Shown here: in pieces, positions 18,654 through 27,163 of the stretch
How positions within the stretch are numbered: the first letter of the stretch is position 1
Layout of the letters: each line of letters opens with the position of its first letter
Origin: Cellulophaga omnivescoria
Lineage (GTDB): Bacteria; Bacteroidota; Bacteroidia; Flavobacteriales; Flavobacteriaceae
Direction of reading: 5' to 3'
DNA: 64,000 bases
Assembly (NCBI RefSeq): GCF_001999725.1
Contig: NZ_MDDP01000013.1
Location: 55,117-119,116 of the forward strand
Notes under the pieces: model-generated
What the model was told of the DNA's origin: nothing
Database searches by the model: none
The model's input: only the letters and a program-made list of their open reading frames with translations
Translations under genes and position numbers: made by a program

Positions 18654-19427
18654 ATGCAAATTACATTTTATAAATATCAAGGAACAGGGAACGATTTTGT
18701 TATGATAGATAACAGATCTTTAAGTTTTCCAAAGGAAGATACCAAGTTAATTAATAAGCTGTGCGACCGTAAGTTTGGAGTGGGAGCAGACGGTTTAATT
18801 TTACTTGAGAATGATGAGGAATTAGATTTTAAAATGGTGTATTACAATGCAGATGGTAATGAAAGTACTATGTGCGGTAATGGAGGAAGGTGTCTTGTTG
18901 CATTTGCTAATTTTTTAGGTGTGATAAAAGAAAAAACCACATTTAATGCTGTAGATGGTTTACACAATGCTACTATTAATGCAGATATAGTAAGTTTACA
19001 AATGATTGATGTTGAAAATATAAAGGAAAAAGAAAATTACTCTTTTTTAAATACGGGTTCTCCGCATCATGTGCAATTGGTAGATGATGTTACTAATTTT
19101 GATGTTTTTACAGAAGGGAAAAAAATTAGGTACGGACTTTATGGTGAAGCTGGTAGTAATGTAAATTTTGTGGCTAAAAATGATAACGGCTATACTGTAC
19201 GTACTTATGAAAGAGGTGTAGAAGATGAGACCTTATCATGCGGTACAGGTGTTACCGCTGTAGCTATAGCAATGCATAAATCTAAAAATACTAATTTAAC
19301 AACAATACCTATTAAGGTAATGGGTGGTAATTTAGAAATTAGCTTTACGGTAGATAAAGATGGTTATAAAAATGTGTTTTTAACAGGTCCAGCAAAACAA
19401 GTTTTTAAAGGAGAAATAGTATGCTAA
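18654..19427 (+). CDS. dapF: Diaminopimelate epimerase
   Basis: Converts LL- to meso-diaminopimelate, supplying both lysine and the peptidoglycan cross-linking residue. The two catalytic cysteines are in the signature MCGNGGRC (Cys74 with Cys80) and LSCGTGVTAVA. Overall length (257 aa from the ATG) and the opening FYKYQGTGNDFVMIDNR are typical. Start chosen at ATG 18654 because GTG 18648 overlaps the -7 element. The end overlaps the next acetyltransferase gene by 7 bp, so these genes and mltG form one operon: 7-bp then 1-bp overlaps. dapA of the same pathway is 13 kb away. Confidence 0.97.
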   Translation: MQITFYKYQGTGNDFVMIDNRSLSFPKEDTKLINKLCDRKFGVGADGLILLENDEELDFKMVYYNADGNESTMCGNGGRCLVAFANFLGVIKEKTTFNAVDGLHNATINADIVSLQMIDVENIKEKENYSFLNTGSPHHVQLVDDVTNFDVFTEGKKIRYGLYGEAGSNVNFVAKNDNGYTVRTYERGVEDETLSCGTGVTAVAIAMHKSKNTNLTTIPIKVMGGNLEISFTVDKDGYKNVFLTGPAKQVFKGEIVC

Positions 19428-19945
19428 GTTTACAAGGAGATCGCATATATTTGCGTGCTATAGAGCCTAGTGATCTAGATTTTTTGTATCAATTAGAAAA
19501 TGATACTAATATTTGGGAAATTAGCGGTACTACAGCTCCTTATGCAAAACATATTTTAGAATTGTATTTGCAAAATGCCTATAAAGATATTTATGAAGCT
19601 AAACAATTACGCCTTTGTATTTGTGATACAGAAGATCTTGTTATTGGATTGGTAGATTTGTTTGATTTTGACCCTGCCAATAAAAAGGTAGGTTTGGGCA
19701 TTATAGTATCAGAAAAAAAGAAAAGAAATAAAGGAATTGGAGCAGAAGCGTTAGATTTGGTTTGTGCTTACGTGTTTCAAGTTTTGCAAGTGCATCAAAT
19801 TTATGCAAATGTTTTAGCAGATAATGATGCTAGTAAACATTTGTTTAAAAAAATGGGCTTTATTGCTGCTGGTGTTAAAAAAGATTGGATTTTTACTGGC
19901 AGTACGTTTAAAGATGAAATATTATATCAAAAGATAAATAATTAA
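19421..19945 (+). CDS. GNAT acetyltransferase, RimJ/RimL-like
   Basis: A 174-aa acetyltransferase of the RimJ/RimL type, which acetylate ribosomal proteins or small amines. It begins LSLQGDRIYLRAIEPSDLDFLYQLENDT, the usual start of this subgroup, and has the CoA-binding loop KKRNKGIGAEALDLV and the later strand IYANVLADNDASKHLFKKMGF. It overlaps dapF by 7 bp and mltG by 1 bp, so it is translationally coupled in the operon. This gene between dapF and mltG is a conserved neighbour in flavobacteria. Substrate unknown. Confidence 0.88.
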   Translation: MLSLQGDRIYLRAIEPSDLDFLYQLENDTNIWEISGTTAPYAKHILELYLQNAYKDIYEAKQLRLCICDTEDLVIGLVDLFDFDPANKKVGLGIIVSEKKKRNKGIGAEALDLVCAYVFQVLQVHQIYANVLADNDASKHLFKKMGFIAAGVKKDWIFTGSTFKDEILYQKINN

Positions 19946-20988
19946 TGTATTTAAAAAGAATTTTAGTAGCAGTTTTACTTATAGGTTTAGTAGGTTGTAG
20001 TGTTTTTGCCTATATGGTTTACGGAGTGTTTTTTGTTGATAACACTAATTTTAATAATGATGCGGCATACGTATATATAAAGTCTACAGACGATTTTAAC
20101 GATATAAAAGAGCAAGTTACACCGTTACTAGGTAGTATACAAGATTTTGAAGCGGCTGCTAAACGTAAGGGTTATATAAATAATGTTAAAGCAGGTAAGT
20201 TTGAAATTAAAAAAGGAATGAATAATAATGAGATCATTAACTCGCTTCGTGGTCGTAACATACCTGTTAAGGTTTCATTTAATAACCAAGAAACCTTAGA
20301 AGACTTAGCAGGTAGAGTAGCGGTTCAGATTGAAGCTGATAGTGTGTCTTTAATAAACGCATTTAATGAACCTCAATTCTTAAAAGAAAATAATTTTACT
20401 CAAGCTAATAAATTAGCAATGTATATTCCTAATAGTTATGAGTTTTATTGGAATAGCTCTGCTGAAACTTTTAGGACTAAAATGCTTACAGAATACAAGC
20501 GTTTTTGGAATGATGAAAGAAAAGCCAAAGCAAAATCTTTAGGATTAACAGAAAATGAAGTTGTTGCATTAGCATCTATAGTACATAAAGAAACAGCTAA
20601 AGTAGATGAAAGGCCAAGAGTTGCTGGTGTATACTTAAACAGGTTGCGTAAAGGGATGTTGTTGCAAGCAGATCCCACTGTTATTTATGCGTTAAAATTA
20701 CATCAAAATAATTTTAAGCAAGTAATTAAAAGAGTTCTTTATAAAGATTTAAAATTAGACTCTCCTTATAATACATATATGTACGCTGGTTTGCCTCCTG
20801 GGCCAATTGCAATGCCAGACATTTCTGCTGTAAATGCTGTTTTAAATTCGGAAAAACATAACTACTATTACTTTGTTGCTAACGTAGAAAACTTTGGTTA
20901 TCACAAGTTTGCAAAAACATTATCGCAACATAACCGAAATAAAGAGCAATATATCCGATGGATAAACAAGCAAAACATTAACAGATAA
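19945..20988 (+). CDS. mltG: Endolytic transglycosylase MltG
   Basis: Inner-membrane lytic transglycosylase that cuts nascent peptidoglycan strands and sets their length. The 347 aa include an N-terminal transmembrane helix (MYLKRILVAVLLIGLVGCSVFAYMVYG), a LysM-like part, and the YceG/MltG domain with the catalytic glutamate in ALASIVHKETAK, plus the signature ADPTVIYAL and SPYNTYMYAGLPPGPIAMP. Length fits the family. It ends the dapF operon. No terminator was recognised directly after the stop; the next gene has its own -7 element. Confidence 0.96.
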   Translation: MYLKRILVAVLLIGLVGCSVFAYMVYGVFFVDNTNFNNDAAYVYIKSTDDFNDIKEQVTPLLGSIQDFEAAAKRKGYINNVKAGKFEIKKGMNNNEIINSLRGRNIPVKVSFNNQETLEDLAGRVAVQIEADSVSLINAFNEPQFLKENNFTQANKLAMYIPNSYEFYWNSSAETFRTKMLTEYKRFWNDERKAKAKSLGLTENEVVALASIVHKETAKVDERPRVAGVYLNRLRKGMLLQADPTVIYALKLHQNNFKQVIKRVLYKDLKLDSPYNTYMYAGLPPGPIAMPDISAVNAVLNSEKHNYYYFVANVENFGYHKFAKTLSQHNRNKEQYIRWINKQNINR

Positions 20989-21072
20989 ACACTTAATCCG
21001 TTAATTGGTGTCGAATATCCTAAAAATCTCATCTTTTATGCTTTTTTAACATTTTAAGAACAATATGAGGAG

Positions 21073-21080
21073 TAAATTTG
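21073..21080 (+). promoter_or_regulatory. -7 element of the lysozyme-like gene
   Basis: TAAATTTG, matching TAnnTTTG. The leader of about 65 nt contains a 19-nt inverted repeat (TAATATTAA-T-TTAATATTA, from about 21108). Confidence 0.5.
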
Positions 21081-21150
21081 CACCCGAGAAATTTAAGCTG
21101 ACTTAATATTAATTTAATATTAGACCGTAAGTCTTAAGAAATGAAACTAT

Positions 21151-21807
21151 ATGAGAAAGTGGATTAATAAGTTAATCCCCCTAATCATGATTTTTATTTT
21201 AACGAGTTTTAGTTACAATATTATTGTGCCAAAAATAGGTACAGTGGCATTACCTAAAACACTTAAAATAGATGAACCTACAGAAGTTTTGTATCCCAAA
21301 TACAAAACTGCTATTGAGAATGATGATGAAATGTTGAGTGTAAGTCCTCCTTTTTTAGGAGATTCATACAACGCATTTAAAGAAGCTCTTGCATTTAAGG
21401 AGTCTCAGGGAGATTATTTTGTGACAAACACATTAGGGTACTTAGGAAAGTATCAGTTTGGATCAGAAACACTGCAACTATTAGGGGTTACCAATGTAAC
21501 TGCCTTTTTGAGCAATCCTATTTTACAAGAAAAGGTGTTTTACGCCAATTTATGTAGAAATAAATGGATTTTACGTAGAGATATTAAGCGATTTGCAGGT
21601 CGTAAAATAGCTGGGTTAGAAATAACCGAATCTGGAATCTTGGCAGCAGCACATCTAGCAGGGCCAGGCAATGTAAAAAAGTTTTTACGTTCTAGAGGTA
21701 CGCACACAGTACAAGATGCTTATGGATCTAGTATTGTTTATTACATGAAAATTTTTGCAGGTTATGATGTATCTGTTGTGAAAGCACTACGAAACCCAAG
21801 AATTTAA
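21151..21807 (+). CDS. Lysozyme/transglycosylase-like exported protein
   Basis: A 218-aa protein with an N-terminal signal/anchor helix (residues about 7-24) and no lipobox. The core from about residue 75 looks like a lysozyme-type domain: FKEALAFKESQGDYFVTNTLGYLGKYQF has a Glu in the ESQG context and a following GKYQFG, which recalls transglycosylase SLT active-site patterns. I recall relatives being labelled LysM proteins, but no LysM repeat is visible here. It lies just after mltG, so a role in wall metabolism is plausible. Own promoter element and a clear terminator; probably an independent transcript. Confidence 0.8.
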   Translation: MRKWINKLIPLIMIFILTSFSYNIIVPKIGTVALPKTLKIDEPTEVLYPKYKTAIENDDEMLSVSPPFLGDSYNAFKEALAFKESQGDYFVTNTLGYLGKYQFGSETLQLLGVTNVTAFLSNPILQEKVFYANLCRNKWILRRDIKRFAGRKIAGLEITESGILAAAHLAGPGNVKKFLRSRGTHTVQDAYGSSIVYYMKIFAGYDVSVVKALRNPRI

Positions 21808-21828
21808 AATACTACACAATGAAAATGG

Positions 21829-21862
21829 AAAAAGCCTCAGTGTTATTGCGAGGCTTTTTTTT
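21829..21862. terminator. Intrinsic terminator between lysozyme-like gene and RsmI-like gene
   Basis: Perfect 10-bp stem AAAAAGCCTC / GAGGCTTTTT with an 11-nt loop, then five more Ts. It lies between convergent genes and its A-tract suits both directions. Confidence 0.87.
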
Positions 21863-22581
21863 TATGCTTGAAAAATAAATATTGTAGGTCTTTTATTTAA
21901 GTCTATATTTATTTTTTTCCATTCTGCTACAGAGTTTGTTGCTATTTGTTCTGTTGGTAATGTAATGTCTGTTGCAATGCATAACAATGTATGTGGAGCA
22001 AGTGTTTTTAAAAACTCAGCCAACAACTTGTCATTTCTATAAGGGGTTTCTATAAATATTTGCGATTGATTGTTGTCTTTAGAAATACGCTCCATTTTTT
22101 TTATAACAGCTTTCCTTTCACTACAATCAATAGGTAAGTAGCCATTAAAAGCAAAACTTTGACCGTTTAAACCACTGGCCATAAGTGCTAAAAATATAGA
22201 GGAGGGTCCTACTAAAGGTACTACTTGTATGTTTTTTTGATGAGCAATTTTAACCACTTCTGCTCCGGGATCTGCTATTCCTGGGCATCCAGCTTCAGAT
22301 ATTATACCTATACTTTTTCCTTCAAGGCAAGGATCTAAAAAACTTGGTATTATTTGTGGATCTGTAAACTTATTAATTAACTCTATTTGTAAACTAGGTT
22401 GAGATTTACCTGAGCTTATTTTTTTTATAAATCGCCTTGCAGTTTTTTCATTTTCAACAATATAGTAATCTATTTGCTCTATTGTTCTTTTTATAGATAT
22501 TGGTAACACTTCCAATGGTTCATTGTCACCCAAAGTAGTAGGTATTAAATATAGTTTTCCTTTTTTGGTAGTGTTTTCCAT
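21862..22581 (-). CDS. SAM-dependent methyltransferase, tetrapyrrole methylase fold (RsmI-like)
   Basis: A 239-aa methylase of the same fold as RsmI (16S rRNA C1402 2'-O-methyltransferase). The conserved block ISEAGCPGIADPGAEVV carries the SAM-binding/dimer motif, and IFIETPYRN is the family's catalytic-cleft motif. The usual RsmI N-terminus LYLVATPIGN is here replaced by GKLYLIPTTLGDNEPL. Bacteroidetes often carry this protein as a second homologue beside true rsmI, so the RNA target is uncertain. It is 3 bp from the LMW phosphatase gene and shares its transcript with it and dnaA. Confidence 0.88.
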   Translation of the reverse strand: MENTTKKGKLYLIPTTLGDNEPLEVLPISIKRTIEQIDYYIVENEKTARRFIKKISSGKSQPSLQIELINKFTDPQIIPSFLDPCLEGKSIGIISEAGCPGIADPGAEVVKIAHQKNIQVVPLVGPSSIFLALMASGLNGQSFAFNGYLPIDCSERKAVIKKMERISKDNNQSQIFIETPYRNDKLLAEFLKTLAPHTLLCIATDITLPTEQIATNSVAEWKKINIDLNKRPTIFIFQA

Positions 22582-22584
22582 AGG

Positions 22585-23040
22585 TTATTGGTTTTTTAAT
22601 GTTTTGGCAATATTTGTACAGGCTTGGTCTATTAAGTTGTAAACATTTTCAAAACCTTGGTCGCCACCATAATAAGGGTCAGGTACTTCGGTAATTTTTG
22701 TATCGCCAAAATTTAGCAATAATTTTACCTTATTTTTGTGTTCTGGTGATTGGGCTAGTGCAATAACATTATTGTAATTGCTATTATCCATTACAAAAAT
22801 GGTTGTAAAATTATTAAAATCTTCTACAGTAAATTTTCGGCATACTTGTTTACTAATATCTATTCCGTATTTATTGGCTACGGCAATAGATCTTGGGTCA
22901 GGAGCATTTCCTATGTGGTAACCTGCAGTGCCTGCAGAGTCTACAAATACAGTGTTTGGGTTTACTTTGTTTTTTAGTATCCCTTCGGCCAATGGTGACC
23001 TACAAATATTTCCTAGGCAAACCATTAGTATTTTTGTCAT
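22585..23040 (-). CDS. Low-molecular-weight protein tyrosine phosphatase
   Basis: Cytoplasmic phosphatase with the P-loop CLGNICRSP: catalytic Cys8 and Arg14 close to the N-terminus, and the general-acid Asp in VPDPYYGG. The 151-aa length is the standard one. Could dephosphorylate tyrosine kinases or small phospho-compounds; no kinase lies nearby. Located between dnaA (11-bp gap) and the RsmI-like gene (3-bp gap), so this is a three-gene operon starting at dnaA. Such a dnaA-phosphatase-methylase order is conserved in flavobacteria. Confidence 0.95.
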   Translation of the reverse strand: MTKILMVCLGNICRSPLAEGILKNKVNPNTVFVDSAGTAGYHIGNAPDPRSIAVANKYGIDISKQVCRKFTVEDFNNFTTIFVMDNSNYNNVIALAQSPEHKNKVKLLLNFGDTKITEVPDPYYGGDQGFENVYNLIDQACTNIAKTLKNQ

Positions 23041-23051
23041 TATCTTAAAAT

Positions 23052-24476
23052 TTAAGAGAATTTTTTAGTAAGATCTTCTATGTATTTGCGAAACTGTTTG
23101 TCTGTTTCTGCTAAATTATCTACAGTTTTACAAGCGTGTAGCACTGTAGCGTGGTCTCTTTTTCCTATTTGTGATCCTATACTTGCTAAAGATGCTTTTG
23201 TAAATCTTTTTGCAAAAAACATTGCCAATTGTCTAGCTTGTACAATATGTCTTTTTCTGGTTTTAGATTGTAATGTAGAAACATCCATTTCAAAATAATC
23301 AGAAACAACTTTTTGTATATAATCTATAGAAACTTCTCTTTTTGTATTTTTTACAAATTTCTCAACTATTTGTTGGGCAAGCTCTATTGTAATTTCTTTT
23401 TTGTTAAAGGAAGATTGAGCTATTAACGAAATAACAGCGCCTTCTAGCTCTCTAATATTAGATTTTATGTTTTTGGCAACATAATCTATAATCTCTTCAG
23501 GCATCTCTACGCCATCTCTATAAAGCTTGTTCTTTAAAATAGAGACTCTTGTTTCGTAATCTGGAGTTTGTAACTCTGCAGATAATCCCCATTTAAATCT
23601 AGATAACAAACGCTGCTCTATGTCTTGCATATCTACAGGAGCTTTGTCTGATGTTAAGATTACCTGTTTTCCATTTTGGTGTAAATGGTTAAAAATATGA
23701 AAGAAAACATCTTGCGTACCTGATTTTCCAGATAAAAACTGAACATCATCAATAATTAAAATATCTATTAATTGGTAAAAATGAATAAAATCATTTCTAG
23801 TATTCTTTTTAACAGACTCTATATATTGTTGAGTGAATTTTTCAGCAGAAATATATAATACAGTCCTTTCTGGGTATTTATCTTTTATTTCTACACCAAT
23901 TGCGTGTGCAAGGTGAGTTTTACCTAAACCAACACCGCCAAAAATTAATAATGGGTTAAAAGATGTTCCTCCAGGCTTATTAGCTACTGCCATACCAGCA
24001 GATCTTGCAAGCCTATTAGAGTCACCTTCTAAAAAGTTATCAAAATTATAGTTAGGGTTTAACTGAGATTCTATTTTTATGTTTCTAATACCAGGAATAA
24101 CAAACGGATTTCTTAACTCAGGATTTTTAGATTTTATTGGTACATCTAACTCTTGAGGTGAAACGGTTGTTCTGTTTGAACTTGGTATTTTTTCTGTAAA
24201 AGGTTCTCTGTTGCCGTAAGTGTTTTCCATTCTAATAATGTAAACCAGCTTAGCGCTTTCCCCTAATTCTTTTGTAAGTGAAACTTTTAGTAGTTTCACA
24301 TAGTGCTCTTCTAGCCATTCATAAAAGAATTTACTAGGAACCTGGACACTTAAAGAATTATCTGATAGTTTAATTGGTTTTATAGGTTCAAACCAGGTTT
24401 TGAATGCTTGGGGTTGTATATTGTCTTTGATAAAAGACAAACAATTATTCCATACTGATTCTGCAGTAACACTCAT
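23052..24476 (-). CDS. dnaA: Chromosomal replication initiator DnaA
   Basis: AAA+ initiator that binds DnaA boxes and opens the replication origin. All domains are there: N-terminal helicase-loading domain I (residues 1-90), a linker with a SNRTTVSPQEL stretch, Walker A GGVGLGKTH and Walker B IIDDVQFLSGK, and the domain IV signature KRDHATVLHACKTV. 474 aa is normal. It opens an operon with the LMW phosphatase and the RsmI-like gene. In the 204 bp upstream no canonical TTATCCACA box is visible, so there is no sign of oriC beside dnaA, as is usual in Bacteroidetes. Confidence 0.98.
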   Translation of the reverse strand: MSVTAESVWNNCLSFIKDNIQPQAFKTWFEPIKPIKLSDNSLSVQVPSKFFYEWLEEHYVKLLKVSLTKELGESAKLVYIIRMENTYGNREPFTEKIPSSNRTTVSPQELDVPIKSKNPELRNPFVIPGIRNIKIESQLNPNYNFDNFLEGDSNRLARSAGMAVANKPGGTSFNPLLIFGGVGLGKTHLAHAIGVEIKDKYPERTVLYISAEKFTQQYIESVKKNTRNDFIHFYQLIDILIIDDVQFLSGKSGTQDVFFHIFNHLHQNGKQVILTSDKAPVDMQDIEQRLLSRFKWGLSAELQTPDYETRVSILKNKLYRDGVEMPEEIIDYVAKNIKSNIRELEGAVISLIAQSSFNKKEITIELAQQIVEKFVKNTKREVSIDYIQKVVSDYFEMDVSTLQSKTRKRHIVQARQLAMFFAKRFTKASLASIGSQIGKRDHATVLHACKTVDNLAETDKQFRKYIEDLTKKFS

Positions 24477-24557
24477 TATTAGATAATCTTTTTTTGGTTA
24501 GTATTGTGTTCTCTCTGAAAGAAAATACGGGGATGTTAACTTCCTTATCAGGGGTGG

Positions 24558-24565
24558 CAAATATG
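24558..24565 (-). promoter_or_regulatory. -7-like element of dnaA
   Basis: Minus-strand CATATTTG, one base short of TAnnTTTG, 81 bp upstream of the dnaA start. Weak on its own. Confidence 0.3.
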
Positions 24566-24680
24566 TGAACAAAATTTCTAAAAAAAAAATCAATTACTAT
24601 TGAATTTGAAGTTTTTTTTTTGCATGTTGTAAGCATAGAATTTCCCATCCTTTAAATATATAATTTTTGTTGATATAATT

Positions 24681-25091
24681 ATGCGAAAAAATAAAATTTC
24701 TTTTACTGTAAGATATGGAGAAACAGATCAAATGGGAGTGGTGTATCACGGTAACTACGCGCAATACCTAGAGTTGGGGAGGTTAAGTTGGTTAAAGGAT
24801 TTAGATGTTTCCTACAAAAAAATGGAAGAAACCGGAGTTGTATTGCCAGTAATTTCCTTACAGATTAATTTTAAGAAATCTGCGCTTTATGATGACACTT
24901 TGACGGTGGTAACTAAGCTCAAAAAAAAGCCTTCTGTTAAGATAGAATTTGACTATGAAATTTACAATGAAAATGATGAATTGTTAGTAACAGCAAATAC
25001 TATTTTGGCATTCTTAAATAAAGAAACTAAAAAGCCTATAAAATGTCCAGAATATGTGTTAAAAAAGATTGATGAATTTTATGATTTTTAA
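24681..25091 (+). CDS. Acyl-CoA thioesterase, hot-dog fold (YbgC-like)
   Basis: Cytoplasmic thioesterase of 136 aa that hydrolyses acyl-CoA or 4-hydroxybenzoyl-CoA-like esters. The N-terminal active-site block RYGETDQMGVVYHGNYAQYLELGR contains the Asp of the family (D in ETDQMG), and the long helix with ELGRLSWLKDLDVSY follows. The rest forms hot-dog strands (KLKKKPSVKIEFDYEIY). Divergent from dnaA and convergent with a YigZ gene, whose stop overlaps by 4 bp. The substrate is unknown. Confidence 0.92.
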   Translation: MRKNKISFTVRYGETDQMGVVYHGNYAQYLELGRLSWLKDLDVSYKKMEETGVVLPVISLQINFKKSALYDDTLTVVTKLKKKPSVKIEFDYEIYNENDELLVTANTILAFLNKETKKPIKCPEYVLKKIDEFYDF

Positions 25092-25696
25092 TCTTTAATT
25101 ACAACATACTGCATGGTATTAAAAATTTCAAAAATTTCGTTAGCTTTTGTTTTTCTTACTGAAATTATGTAAACACAATTAGATTCTAACTTTTGACTTA
25201 TAATGTCTAGTTTTTTTTGCTTAATAACTCTCATTACACTATTCATATCCTTATACGCAAAGGTAATTGTGTATAGTTTAGTTATTATTTTCTTTTTAAT
25301 GTCTGCACTCTCAATTGCAAGTTGTGCGGCTGTTTTATATGCGCTAATTAAGCCACCAACACCTAATTTTGTCCCTCCAAAAATACGTACTACAACAACA
25401 AGTACATTTGTAAGGTTGTATGCTTGTATTTGTCCGTATATAGGTTGTCCGGCAGAATTATTTGGTTCGCCATCATCATTTGCTCTATACCTAATGGTAT
25501 CTGTTCCTAGTTGCCAGGCATAACATGCGTGGTTTGCTGTGTGATGTTGCTTTTTTAAATCTTCAATAATAGGTTTAACATCATCCTCAGATGTTATAGG
25601 AAATACATAGCCAATAAATTTGCTTTTCTTTTCTTTAAAGAGAATTTCGGGACTTGGTTTATCTATGGTTAAATAAGTGTCTTTTTCTGTGCTCAT
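25088..25696 (-). CDS. YigZ/IMPACT family protein
   Basis: A cytoplasmic protein of 202 aa from the UPF0029/IMPACT family. The conserved core TANHACYAWQLG and RYRANDDGEPNNSAGQPIYGQIQ (about residues 50-88), followed by GGTKLGVGGLI, are the family's hallmark. The C-terminal 65 residues match the DUF1949 domain. In yeast and mammals the family modulates translation stress signalling; the bacterial role is unknown, possibly an RNA- or ribosome-linked one. It stands first in a row of four minus-strand genes ending here, with a 1-bp gap to EamA. Confidence 0.93.
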   Translation of the reverse strand: MSTEKDTYLTIDKPSPEILFKEKKSKFIGYVFPITSEDDVKPIIEDLKKQHHTANHACYAWQLGTDTIRYRANDDGEPNNSAGQPIYGQIQAYNLTNVLVVVVRIFGGTKLGVGGLISAYKTAAQLAIESADIKKKIITKLYTITFAYKDMNSVMRVIKQKKLDIISQKLESNCVYIISVRKTKANEIFEIFNTMQYVVIKD

Positions 25697-25697
25697 A

Positions 25698-26558
25698 TTA
25701 TATTGCCATTAAAATTATACTGCAAACTGCAAGTCCTATTCCTAGCCAGTTTTTAATGCTTAATTTTTCATTAAAAAAAACAATACCAATTAGTGTAGTA
25801 AATAAAACTATAGCAACATTATTAATTGTAAAAACTGTTGCGTTTGTAAAGTTGGAGCTTCTTAGCGCTTTAATTAGGTAATAAATAGAGAAAAAATTAG
25901 GTATGCCAAGACATATACCAGCTAATATATTTTTAAAATTTATTTTTAAAGGGTGTTTTTTGGTTCTAACTAATATAAAAAGCACACCAAATACACCTGC
26001 AGCTAAAAATATAAAGGAAGAAAATAAAGGGATTTTTGCATCGTTAACGTAAGCTTCTTCTAAATACTTAATGCTAATATCTATAGTGCCAGAACCTAAA
26101 AAAACTAAAAAAGGTAACAATAGTGTATTTTTTTTTATAGTGCTCTTATTTGTTTTGGTGGAGGCAAGGTAAACTGCGGCTAACGCTAATAGTATGCCTA
26201 TTGTTTTTATATTGGTAAGTGTTTCATTATACAAAAAAATACCACCAATTACAGGCACTACCAAAGACATTTTAGTGGCCACAGATGTAACGGATACACC
26301 TAAATTTTGAGATGTTTTTGCCATAATGTAAAATACAAGTATAAACAAAACACCTAAAAATAAAGCTCCTAAAAACCAAGGTTCATGTGTTAAATTTGTT
26401 GGGTTAATTGGTGCTTCGTAAAATAATAATCCTACCAAACAAGCAACAAAGTAGTTTGTTATTATGGCGTATAATGTTTGTATTTTAAAAATTTGAAAAA
26501 GCTTGAATATTACAAAAATTAAACTAGAGAATAAAATGCTAAGTATTAAGCTAATCAT
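25698..26558 (-). CDS. EamA/DMT-family transporter
   Basis: An integral inner-membrane protein of 286 aa with about ten hydrophobic helices spread over the full length, in two related halves of five, as in drug/metabolite transporters of the EamA family. The second half contains GTIDISIKYLEEAYV and IVLFTTLIGIVFFNEKLSIKNWLGIGLA, the latter being the characteristic end of each EamA repeat. Substrate not predictable. One base separates it from yigZ and 2 bp from the HAD gene, so it is within one operon with ribD upstream. Confidence 0.87.
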   Translation of the reverse strand: MISLILSILFSSLIFVIFKLFQIFKIQTLYAIITNYFVACLVGLLFYEAPINPTNLTHEPWFLGALFLGVLFILVFYIMAKTSQNLGVSVTSVATKMSLVVPVIGGIFLYNETLTNIKTIGILLALAAVYLASTKTNKSTIKKNTLLLPFLVFLGSGTIDISIKYLEEAYVNDAKIPLFSSFIFLAAGVFGVLFILVRTKKHPLKINFKNILAGICLGIPNFFSIYYLIKALRSSNFTNATVFTINNVAIVLFTTLIGIVFFNEKLSIKNWLGIGLAVCSIILMAI

Positions 26559-26560
26559 AT

Positions 26561-27163
26561 TTATAACTTACTTTTTAGGTTAATGATATCTTCTTTGCCT
26601 ACCTGTAAATTCCAGCTTTTAATGCCTAGTTTTTCTGCTGCAACTGTATTTTCTTTGGTATCATCAATAAAAAAAGTTTCTTCTGGCTTTAAGTTATTTT
26701 CTTTAAGTACAAATTCGTAAATAGCAGCGTTAGGTTTTCTAAAATTTATTAAATGCGACAAATAAAATTGTTCAAAACAGTTTTTAAATCTATTATATCT
26801 ATCAATGCTCATATTTTCAATTACTTGTTTTATGTGTAACTCGTTGGTGTTACTAAGTAAAAACAGACGATAATTATTTTCATTGGCAAGTGTTTCAATA
26901 AATAATAAGCGCTCTTCAGGAAAATCTAAAATAATTTTGTTCCATGCATGTTTTAATTCTTGTGGTGTGGCAGCAGGAAAAATTTTGTTTGTTTTATTTA
27001 TAAAATCATCAGAAGAAATTAACCCCTTTTCATAATTCTTCATTAATAAGTCTAGCTCAGGGGTAATTTTGGTAAAACCAAATTTACTTAATTCTAATGC
27101 GGTAGCTGTTTTGTTCAGGTTTATAAAAATATCGCCAAAATCAAAAATTATATTCTTAATCAT
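26561..27163 (-). CDS. HAD-superfamily hydrolase (subfamily IA)
   Basis: A 200-aa haloacid-dehalogenase-like phosphatase. Motif I is NIIFDFGDIFINL, where the second Asp of the canonical DxDxT is replaced by Gly, so the sequence DFGD still gives the nucleophile Asp and a second Asp two residues later. Motif II is FLLSNTNELH, motif IV FFIDDTKENTVAAEKLGI. The cap insertion (about residues 20-85) is of type C1. Substrate unknown. It overlaps the end of ribD by 8 bp, suggesting a riboflavin-pathway phosphatase is possible, but this is only neighbourhood evidence. Confidence 0.88.
   Translation of the reverse strand: MIKNIIFDFGDIFINLNKTATALELSKFGFTKITPELDLLMKNYEKGLISSDDFINKTNKIFPAATPQELKHAWNKIILDFPEERLLFIETLANENNYRLFLLSNTNELHIKQVIENMSIDRYNRFKNCFEQFYLSHLINFRKPNAAIYEFVLKENNLKPEETFFIDDTKENTVAAEKLGIKSWNLQVGKEDIINLKSKL

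Noticed and set aside
24477..24680. Possible oriC next to dnaA
   Set aside because: No TTATCCACA-type boxes and no AT-rich unwinding repeat cluster could be found in the 204 bp; in Bacteroidetes oriC is often away from dnaA.
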